Below the pieces are notes generated by a model. It saw only the letters and a program-made list of their open reading frames with translations. It did not search any database and was not told the origin of the DNA. From positions 2,356,001-2,420,000 of the forward strand of contig NW_026262659.1 in assembly GCF_021869535.1 (NCBI RefSeq): 64,000 nucleotides of DNA, in the 5' to 3' direction. Source of the DNA: Mytilus californianus. Its lineage: Eukaryota > Mollusca > Bivalvia > Mytilida > Mytilidae. Position numbers and translations under genes: made by a program. Shown here piece after piece: positions 33,796-44,000 of this stretch (positions are counted from its first letter, which is position 1; each line of letters starts with the position of its first letter).

Positions 33796-34035
33796 AATGA
33801 TGTCAGTTAACTAGGCAGCTGTCTGTTATACCATTATAAACAGATATATGATCTTTTTATCAATCAAAATCATTGTGCATCTTGTTCAACTGAAAAGTAA
33901 ATAATCATATCTTACATTTTTTCATATCTAGTCATTTCTGTAAGCATGTTGTGATTATGGCGAGTTCTGCACACTGTACATGAGCAGGATAATAAAATTT
34001 CTAGTATTTCCTTATCAGACATGTCAAATCAATAA

Positions 34036-34096
34036 CGAAGGGGGACAGGGAAGGGGAAGGGAGAAAGGGGGAGAGGGAAGGGGGAAAGGGGGAGAG
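34036..34096 (+). promoter_or_regulatory. Polypurine G-run tract upstream of SNX25
   Basis: An almost pure A/G tract of about 60 bases with many runs of 3-5 G, 240-300 bases upstream of the SNX25 start codon. It could form G-quadruplex or triplex DNA. A regulatory role is inference. Confidence 0.35.
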
Positions 34097-34099
34097 TAA

Positions 34100-35061
34100 T
34101 GCAAATAAAATTTTATAAATTTGGTGTGTCTGAAGTGATATTTAGGAATTACTTTCATCATCTTTATCTTCATCAGGAATACTCAAACTCCAAATGTTCA
34201 AAGCCAAGGATGATTAACTACTTGTTATAAGTGTTGAGGAGCATATGACTTAAGGGAACTAAAAAGAATAGCTAACTCCATCACCTACGGGAGTTAGAAC
34301 CTTAGCCTTATAATTAGTTTCTTAATAATTTCTTAATTCATCAATGGCAAATTTTTGAAATGAGTGTGTATTGGCACGTTCAATCCATCTTGCTAACAAA
34401 AATGACTGATTTGAATTTGAGAGAATTTGTAAACTGAAAGTTATGATACTATCCAATATTGATGCACATGTATTACAAGTACAGTGTAACACATATCTTT
34501 GTCATTTTCACATGTTTTCCTCCAAATCATTTTCTTTCTGTTTGTTCATTTATATTTTGTTTCTTGTCCAATATAGTTATCTTTTTGCCCACATAGGAAT
34601 GATGAAAAAACATAAAACATTCCAATTTTTCTAGCCAGTCTGCCTAAATTTACCCATTATCAAATAATATTATTTTCCCTTAAATTCCTCAGGGCAAAAG
34701 AAACCTTTCTCAATAAAAATTAATTCCAAATTAAGACTTCCCCAACTTATCTGATTGCCAAATGACCTAGACTAAGTTTTTTATGTAAAAACTTTCAAAA
34801 TGACCACCCATAACACTCTGATAATCCTCTGACAGCAACTTAACAATACAAGAAAAAGAGAAGACATCTGTAAGTCAACTTATGGTCTCCAACAATATTC
34901 AAGTGTCTATACCCCATGTTAAAACTCTTTGTTATTGTTACGTTAATGCACTTCAATGTATGCTGGGACTATGTATACATGTATGTAGTCAAAATACAAC
35001 TTGAAAACTTTTATTCGTAAACACTGCAATGCTACAATATTGCATACATTTCTTTTTAATC
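34100..35061. other. Intergenic, nothing recognised
   Basis: Upstream region of SNX25; AT-rich, no coding or repeat signal that I recognise. Confidence 0.5.
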
Positions 35062-35591
35062 TTATTTACACTGATGACAGTTTCTACACACCCAGTATGT
35101 GCTTTTGGGAACATCATTTTTTAGGCCGACGCATTTTTGGTGAAACCACTCGTGGCAGCCATCACAACGAATGATGCAGCAATGTGCAGGTCGGTTTTGC
35201 AGACTAAACAGTTCCAATCTGCAATATCCTTTTTTTCAAGTTTAAGCCACTTTAAATGTCTGTCATGCTTCAGGTGAAAAATATTTTCAACTCTTGAAAT
35301 GTTTTTTATATTTTTCGTCCAAATTTTTTGTTGGAAACATGTAAAGTTGTTTTATGTTGTCTTTTAATATCATTTCATGTTCGTCCATTACTGATGTTAC
35401 ATACAGAAGTTCGCAGTATTTTAGTTCACTGCTGTCAAACTTTGCTTTTGATGTATCAATTTTTCGAGAACTGCATTTGTATTACTGTATAAGATTTGAT
35501 TCTTGATATTGTTTTAATTTTGATTCAAACGCATCTAAAGTTTAAACTTTTCATCCAAAACAAATTGGGTAATAGGAATCACTTCATCCAT
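35062..35591 (-). pseudogene. PHD-finger protein fragment, broken
   Basis: Starts MDEVIPITQFVLDEKFKL, then a stop, then readable pieces in shifted frames (DEHEMILKDNIKQLYMFPTK). It ends with DWNCLVCK, a frame change, then HCCIIRCDGCHEWFHQKC and STYWVCRNCHQCK before a TAA. The CxxC, CDGC, HEWFHQKC and CRNC order is a complete PHD zinc finger split by a frameshift near 35200. The parent protein is unknown to me; a transposon or retrocopy origin is possible. No introns are visible. Confidence 0.75.
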
Positions 35592-36353
35592 TGTTAAAAG
35601 TATAATCGACAGTAATAAGGGTAGGTGTGCAGTTAAATACATAGAAGTGAACACTTTTATTCTAAAAAAAAATATTGAATTAATATTAATTACCATCAAT
35701 TACGTTAGAAAAATCAATAAAAAAACACCAAACAAAACAATCTTTGTACTTATGAACTCAAATTCGTTTTTTCAGACTTTTTTTAGTTTCCCACATCTGC
35801 GCAGAAATCTCTTTCTTTCTTCCGGTCCCGTTTGTCACGAGACTTTGAGTAAAATATATATTTATTAGTCTAGTAAAATATAGGAAGAAGCACAATAACA
35901 ATTTCATTTTATATATTCTTTGATATGAAAAAAAACGTTACCTGATGATAGCGTTTCTTTGTTTACATTGAAAATGACGTCACAAAAAAATTCCCTAACA
36001 ACAGGACCAACGTCGGAAACGTTTCCATATTCCTGTTTCTTTTTTAACAGATTCTGAAGTTAAAAAACTAATGTATACAGACTTGTCCCCTTTCACAGGT
36101 AACGCCTGCCTCTTTTATTATTGTCTGTCACACAGTCTGTGACATGTATACTTAAAGTTGGGACAAAAATAAGGGAAAGCATGAGATTTATATCATATAT
36201 ATGATGCTTGCTGATAATTTCATTTTTTCAATAGTTTGTTCATAATGAAATATCGATGAAATGCCAAACTCACTGGAAGAAATAAATTACAAGACTTGGT
36301 GGTAATTAAATCAAGTCAATCAAAATTCCACCCAAAATGAGATTGAGAAAAGC
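35592..36353. other. Intergenic, nothing recognised
   Basis: AT-rich sequence between the PHD pseudogene and the small foldback element. Short open frames show no family match. Confidence 0.45.
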
Positions 36354-36769
36354 GAATCCGGGTCCGTTGCTCCCATTTATGTTCTCCCCCTTTCACTTTC
36401 TCGCCCTTTTTATTGGTTTTGTGTTTAATAATTTTGTAATCGAGTTTTGGTAAGTGTATTGCTACAAATATTTTTTTTTCATTGTTTTCAAAATAAAGTG
36501 ACATTCTGAAAATGTTTTTTGTGTTGAATAAATCTTTAATCATGTATTGGTTAGAGAATTGCTATAAATATATATTTTTTCCATTGTTTCAAAATAAACA
36601 TGATAAAGTGACATTCTGACAACATTGTTTGTGTTGAATAAATCTTGATCATGTTTTGATTAGTGTATTTGTATTGCTATAAATAATTGGGTACGAACGT
36701 GTAGGGTTGCGAACAGACTTATTGGGCGAATGTGTAGGGCGTGAACGTGTAGCAAAAGGGACCTGATAC
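36354..36769. mobile_element. Foldback-type element, 'GGTGCGAACGTGTAG' family, short copy
   Basis: Starts gaatccgggtccgttgctcc and ends aaaagggacctgatac, with gcgaacgtgtaggg-type subrepeats in the right arm and two core units of about 110 bp (gttttggttagtgtattgct). The flanks TGAGAAAAG (36344) and TGAGAAAGG (36770) are a 9 bp target duplication with one change. A larger relative is at 41363-42455. Confidence 0.78.
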
Positions 36770-36856
36770 TGAGAAAGGTGGTGTCGATGGGCCTTTGATA
36801 CATAGCCTCATAGGTTTGAGGTCAAAGCCCACTAATAGCACTATCAAATAGTCCAT

Positions 36857-38414
36857 CAGAGCTCCAGATAAGCTGCGTATTTGCGTGATCACGCAATAAA
36901 AATAATTAAAAACCCAATGCAATTGCCCATTGCAGGGTTCAATAACCCAATTAATTCAAAGGAAAACCCAATTATATGCCAAAAACATGGGTTTTTAACG
37001 CTTTTATTCGCTATCGTTTGCGTTATTTACCCTTACTTGATTACAGTCGTCGCGTAAATCTATTTTTATAATATTTATAATTGGAGATGTCCTTTCGTTC
37101 TAAAAATAGAGCCCTGCATCAAGTAGCTGTAATGGGTCCCTGTTGAAATTTTCCGTTGCTCAAAAGGTACACGTGTTTATGAAAAGATTTCGATCTTCTC
37201 GGCGTTTATCCAATTAGCGTGTGACATGCTGTCATTTTTTTTCGAATTGCTCGGGATTTATCGCAACATACAATGAATTAAAACGAAAGTAAATGTCCGG
37301 TAAAAATATTGAATAGAAGCATGTTTTCGGCTTCTTTTTGATAGCTGAGGGAAAGTTATGATGATAACAAGACTCAGCTAGTGATTTTAGGAAGCGGCCA
37401 TAACGAGAACATTGCTAGAGCGATAAACACGGGGTTCCGTCAAAAACGAAATCAGTTGGAAAAAGTGAAAGGCCAAATCAATTATGACATGATATGTAGT
37501 TTGAAAGCATTGGAAACCAAAAGTTCTGATAAGGGACAACTTAACCCAGATTTATGTAAATTGAATTAAACGAAAACAGTTTATATATTATTTTTTTCAT
37601 TTTAGTTGATGAGTGAATACACATATATCCGTTTTTTTACGTCAATGCAGCTTGACACTTTTTTTGTTTTGGTCTAATTGTTCTAGATGCTTAAGATAGT
37701 TGTCTTATTGGCAAGTGCAGTATAACATTGTCATTTATTTACTTGATGTTGCAGAATTATTTGTAAGAATGTGGTCTCCGTCATTATAAACCACCCTATA
37801 AACCTCAAGGTTTTGGGGTATATCTTAAATCTGGAAACTACTTTTTTATTTTTATTAAAAAGTAGATCTCGCAAATAGGTGAAAGGACTGGCAAAACTTT
37901 CTTACAGCACCTAATTTTCACATATATTACACAAAAATCTAAACACTTAGCCACACCTACCCCAACTATAATTAAACTGTAGGGTGATCATATGGGATCT
38001 AGAAAGGCAATTAGTTCCTGTCCAACTAGTGACACCAGCTGCAGTTTACATAAGTTTTGAGAAAATACAAAACTGACAGAACGTTTAAAACGGGACACAA
38101 ATTAAATGTTCAATTGCTCGTCAGTAAATAAACCAAATAAAACAGCTAGCACATATTCTACAAAGAAAGAAACACATTTAAGATGGAAACACATCTGGGG
38201 TTGAAATAATGTGAATATAACATGCCTAAATATTCAATATTGTGTTGATGAAAAAACCCAATACATTAAGGAGCTTGGTGGTGAAAAACCCAATTTGATA
38301 TTTGCTTGAGGGGTGAATTGGAATTGATAATGCAATTAAAAAACTTTATCACCCAATTACATAAAAAAATGGTGGGTAAAAACCCCAATTTGTGAATTCT
38401 TATCTGGAGCTCTG
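36857..38414. mobile_element. DNA transposon, TIR CAGAGCTCC, 6 bp TSD
   Basis: Sixteen-base perfect terminal inverted repeats CAGAGCTCCAGATAAG / CTTATCTGGAGCTCTG, flanked by GTCCAT at 36851-36856 and 38415-38420. Subterminal 'aaacccaatt' motifs recur at both ends. The only longer open frame (37381-37569, 62 codons) has no family match, so the copy is probably non-autonomous. CAG-type ends recall hAT, but hAT uses 8 bp duplications; class not decided. Confidence 0.78.
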
Positions 38415-38522
38415 GTCCATCATATTTAAAAAAAAATCTTATTGAAGGTTATGCAATCATGGGCAATACAAATCTTTTGTAATGGTGTCCAGATCTAAAT
38501 TTGCCAAATTTGTATGGTCCAT

Positions 38523-40317
38523 CATAGATATAATAGCCATAGATAAAGTACTCAGAATTTGTCACACTGAGCCCCATGTAGTTTCCTTTGAAATATCAAA
38601 AGCACGGCACTGCGCGTAGTGGCCTATGATGTAGATGATATCTGCCAACATCCTCCCAATAGACTAATTACTTATCATAATTATTTTCAAATTATCGGGC
38701 ACTCGTCTTATCAGCTGATAATTAATATGCATTACCTGTCTCAAGTAAAAATATGCCGTGAGGCGGAAGCAATAAAAAGCGTCTGGTTGTTAAAGTTGTT
38801 CGGATTGTAATTTATTTGGAGAAAAACGGTCAACAAATGAAAAGGTTATGCTTATTGTTGAAATAATAAACTAAAGAAATCATGGAAAATGGACTTAACA
38901 GGTATGTAGAATCAAATTGTCATAGTACTTGTATCGGTTGCACTCGGGAAAAGAGACCTGTATGATTGAAAAGAGGACAAATAGCGTTAACTGATGGTAT
39001 ACGTGATTAAGAGGTCGAACCTGGTCGAATTTTTCTATGGCGAGTTAAAGAAATTTCTTTTTTATCGAGATTCAAAATAGTGTAATCATATTCAAAGCCA
39101 GAAAGTAGAAATTATAATATTTTAGAAAACAAAAAAAAGAATTTTACAAGTGTTGAAACTTTCTGTCGTTATACACCTACGGTAACACGAAGTTTTTGAA
39201 AATAAAGAGAAAAACGGAATACATTATAAACTTATTAAACGCCGTTTGGTCAAGAAAACGTATGTGACATACTGTATACATGAAATGATTGGGAAATAAC
39301 ACAATAATCATATCTTTGATTTTTTTTTCTTCAACAATTATAATACCTTTATGCTTCCAATTTTTTGCTTGTCTTGCAATTTAATAGCTGATGGTATAAT
39401 CTGATTGTCAAATTCATTTTTGAAACAAACAATATATAGATTAAGCGTTTTAATGGCTATGATAGAATGAAAATATAGGTCTTTTGTCATGTGTCATCCT
39501 TCTTACAGTTGTGTTAGAGGCGTTTTTCGTACTATACATACAGCTATATATCCCTCCGTAAGTCTGCCCGTTTAGTTGTCGGCTTACTTTTGTGTACTTT
39601 ATTTATATGACTTCTTTGTTTTGTTTTTGGATTTCATAACGTTCAGTGGCAAATATTTGATGCATATTTCAGGACATCGATCACCTTGACTTGTATTTTA
39701 AGCATGCATATAAACATTCCAAACAAAATGCGAAGCAATAACACCTTGTATAATGAAAGTTATTTACAAAATAAAACTGTATCAAATAACCTTTTTACAA
39801 AAAAATAATTATACTCGCATTTCGAGTAGTCTTGAAAAATACAAATAGATTTGTAAGTTTGTCTCTCATTCTTTTTTCTTTCTGGCATTGCTTTATGAAA
39901 AATTTCAACTTTCAGGAACTACCATACATGAGAGTCTTCTACGCTGTGTATGTCGTTTATGTGAAGAAAATAAAGCTATTCCTCAAAAAGGAAAGCCAAC
40001 CCCAAAGGAAAAATTTGAGAGAGACGTAAAAATTTCGCTCAAAATTGACTTTGCAAATGATCAACAATCTTTGCATCCACCATTTATCTGTGCGGCATGT
40101 AGAATTAAATTATCGAAGTGGAGGAAGAATTAAAAAAAGAATGACATCTTCCTCTTCCGATTCACAATTTATTAGATATCGATCGACGGCAATTGCCAAT
40201 AAAGTCTAATTAACACCAAGCGTGACATGTATATAATAAGAGGGTGACAAAATTTCGGCATATATCATCTGCGTTTGATGTGGGTCGAGTACTTTATCTA
40301 TGGCTATTATATCTATG
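38523..40317. mobile_element. DNA transposon with perfect 31 bp TIRs, 7 bp TSD
   Basis: Perfect inverted repeats 38523-38553 and 40287-40317 (CATAGATATAATAGCC.. at the left end), flanked by GGTCCAT at 38516-38522 and 40318-40324. Carries the zinc-binding fragment at 39916-40132. At 1.8 kb with no catalytic domain it looks like an internally deleted derivative. Confidence 0.82.
39916..40132 (+). pseudogene. Zinc-binding N-terminal fragment inside transposon
   Basis: Preceded by an acceptor (CAACTTTCAG). Encodes HESLLRCVCRLCEENK, then HPPFICAACRIKLSKWRK and a stop. The CxxC ... HPP.xCxxC layout resembles N-terminal zinc modules in front of RAG1-like and other transposase-derived proteins. That likeness is from pattern only. 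No catalytic region follows, so it is a truncated transposon gene. Confidence 0.5.
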
Positions 40318-40885
40318 GGTCCATTGACATTGTAATTTTCCCTTCCCCAGTCACTGATGAATAGTTAATTGATTTCTTTGGGTTGCAAACATCTGAACAA
40401 CCTCTGACTGATTCTTCTGTAATGCTTTATCAATTTATCATATACACTGTTATATAGCAATTTAAGCGTTACTAACTATATACATCTTAGTAAATAAATA
40501 AGAGCAAAAGCTGTCTGCAAATTCAGTTCTCGCGATGTCACGAAAAAACACGAGACTAAAATTGGGTAAATTTTATACATAATTAGAAAACGAAGTTAAA
40601 AAAATACCCTCATTTTGATACTTGAGTTTTTGTCAAGAAACATTTTTTAAACATCTTACTTTATCTGTTATATATTTTGTAATTTGTATTAAAATACATG
40701 GAACAAAAAAAAATTGTCGTTGAATTCGTTCTCTACGAAATATTAAACGTATTCCGATAAATAAATTTAGCAAGTGCCCGGATAGAGAAGTAGTAAACAG
40801 ACGAGAAAGACCGGCATGTTATGAAAAGCTCAAAGAATTTCACCGTTTAATGCTTAGAATTGAATGACAGTTCTATAAGAAAACA

Positions 40886-41083
40886 ATGGAAGACGAACAT
40901 GAGTCTGGAAATTGGTCCCCAACATCAGAGGATCTGCTTGAATCTCACTATCCTTTGCACAGAGCTTGTCGCGACGGTGACCTCGAAGCGATGTCTTTGT
41001 TGTTGTCAAATGGTCCAGACTTTTACCAGGAGGACGGTTTATATGGTTGGACCCCTATTCATTGGGCAGCAAATTTCGGAAAG
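40886..41083 (+). CDS. ANKRD10: ANKRD10 exon 1: start and first ankyrin repeats
   Basis: 66 codons, phase 0, donor AAG|GTTAAT. Encodes SHYPLHRACRDGDLEAMSLL and GWTPIHWAANFGK. Confidence 0.92.
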
Positions 41084-44000
41084 GTTAATCATAATTCATA
41101 TTTCAAATCTATGTTTACACAATTTTATCACCAGGTTCTGTTTATTCACAATTATTAATTGGAATTATCGTGATCAGGTTATTTATAAATTAAGGTATAA
41201 TTTATCAGTTTATAAAAATGATACATTCCATCCGTTGCATTTATTTGTTATTGAAATTTTAAATTTTCACCTAGATCAGGGTCTTTCTTACGGTTCAGAC
41301 TCTTTTAACTTCCTCAAAACAAAAATTAACCATCAATAGGCCTTTTCACGGTCATTGCAGCCGAATCCGGGTCCGTTCGCGCCCGATCACATTGGCCCCC
41401 ATGCACGTTCGCCCCCCTTTCACTTTCGCACCCTACACGTTCGCACCCAAAGTCCGTTCGCACCCTACACGTTTGCGCCCAATTTTTATTGGTTTTGTGT
41501 TTAATAATTTGTTAACGAGTTTTGGTAAGTGTATTGCTATAAAAATATATTTTTTCATTGTTTCTAAATAAAGTGAGATTCTGACAAGGTTTTTTTTGTG
41601 TCATGGTAAATGTTTATTGCTATAAACATTTTTTTTTCATTGTTTTTAAATAAAGTGAGATTCTGACGACCAGTATTTTATTTTTGTGTTGAATAATTTT
41701 TAATCATGTTTAGGTAAGTGTATTGCTCTCTATATATCTATATATATATATATATAAATTATTTTTTTTTCATTGTTTCTAAATAAAGTGAGATTCTGAC
41801 AACGTTTTTTTAGGTGTTGATAAAATCTTAATCATGTTTTGGTTAGTGTATTGCTATAAATATTTTTTTTTATTGTTTCAAAAGGAAATGGGATTCTGAC
41901 AACGTTTTTTTTTTATGTGTTGAATAATTCGTAATCATGTTTTGGATAGTGTATTGCTATAAATATTTTTTTTCATTGTTTATGAATAAAGTGAGATTCT
42001 GACACACATGAGCTCAAAGGAGCCAAGCTGTTAAAAACAATTATCTTTCATGTTTTTTATTTAAAATCTTCAAAGTTTTACTCATACCAAGCTAAATACA
42101 TGCAGTATTTACATTTAAAGCAAGTTAAAATAACCATGACAACAATCATGATTTTTAAACACTCAACAATAACATCATATTAGGCTGTGTATAAATACCA
42201 ATTAGCAGTAATCATACATAATTAACATTTAATAATTAATCATCAAATCAATTTAAAACAATATTTCATTTAAAAATTCCCGAATATTTATTTATGAAAA
42301 TAAAAATATTTTACAAAACATCTAAAAATTTATCAGGTTTTTGAATTAAAAAAAAGGGTGCGAACGTGTAGGGTGCGAACGGACCTAGGGGGCGAACGTG
42401 TGGGGTGCGAACGTGTAGGGTGCGAACGTGTATTGGGCGCGAACGGACCCGATACCATTGCAGCCATATTGAATAGGGGCAGGGCCTCTTTTCACAAAAA
42501 ATCTTTATGACTAAAATTGATTGGTTTTACTCGTAAGATTTTGTGTGAAAAGAGTGACAGATTTTCATAATCATGATGATGGACATTGAAGGGGGTGCAA
42601 ATGGTTTGAAAAATACGAGAAAACATCATTGAAACAGAACAGTTGCTTGGAAAACATGCATAGAATTTCCCGTACTTTCATACTTTTTCCATCTGTATCC
42701 AAAAAATCGTCCCCCTGTTCAACGTGGCTGCATTAACCTTGAAGGGGCCTATTGGCTAATAATTTAGGATTCTGTATCTGGAGCGATTTCTTGATTTGGC
42801 TGCCCTCAGAATCCATTATCAAGCCCTTTTAAGTCTATTTGAGAAAATGTTCACCTCAACTGTTCGCTCTAACACTTACAGAAGCATTCACATGAAGCAG
42901 GTGAGAAATAAAGGAATTTTTGCCAATCTGACAGTTTAAATTTTGAATATAAATTTATGTATATTACATGTATTAGGTAGTTGGTAAAAATTTTCTGAGG
43001 GCACCGAATCAGAAAATGGCTCCAAACACAGAATCCCCAAAAGGATTACCAATGGGCATGTTGTTATACATTTGATAACCAAGAGACGACAGCTTCACTA
43101 GAAGAGAGAAACCAGCCAGAAGCCATATAAATGCAAACTCCTAAATCATGTAAATACATAACCATGATTACTATTAATGATGATAATCATGATAATGGCA
43201 ACAATTAACGTAGTTCTATTAGCTTAAAATGTTGAAACCATTTTTTCACCTGAAAATTATTTGATATGCAGTCCCTATAGCATGTATAAATTTAATATTA
43301 CTAACTGCATTTGATTTCCATGCACTGTGTTATATTTTAGTTATTTATTTTTAGTTTACATGCCTTATGCGTTTGATAGAACAGGGTTGTAATTGTGACT
43401 ACTCAACAGAGCGGTTAAACCAGACCCCATTACATATGGCAGCTCACAGTGGCAAGGGACACTGTTTAAAATGGCTACTTCATTCTGGGGCTGCTATAAA
43501 CAGACAGGTATTAAAAAATGTTTATCTTTCAGATGAGGCTCATTGAAGGGGCACCTGTCCACATATTAATACAGTCATGACAGTATTGAGCTTGTTCATT
43601 TATACTCATTACAAAACAGCAGTGTACCCTCACCTTGTAAATTAATTTTTATCAATAATTATAAATTGTTTTCAATTTTTTATACAAACTTTGTCTCAAT
43701 ATACTCATGCATTTTTGTATGTATATACTAGGCCATGGTTTTTTAATTTGTTAGTTTACGGATCCGCCTACCCATTTTTCCGATTTTCAGAAAAAAATAA
43801 AATTGATATAATATATGCTTTTTTATTCCAGATTACCCTAAGAAATACATTATCCCTGAAACATAAATAAAATATCAGCTTAGCAGCATTTTCCTTAAAT
43901 TAAATGCATTATTTTAGCATGTTAAAACATTATCAGCAATGATTACACATTGTGTTCTAAAAAAAAAAAAAATCGAAATAATCTGTAATGTTTGCGTTTC

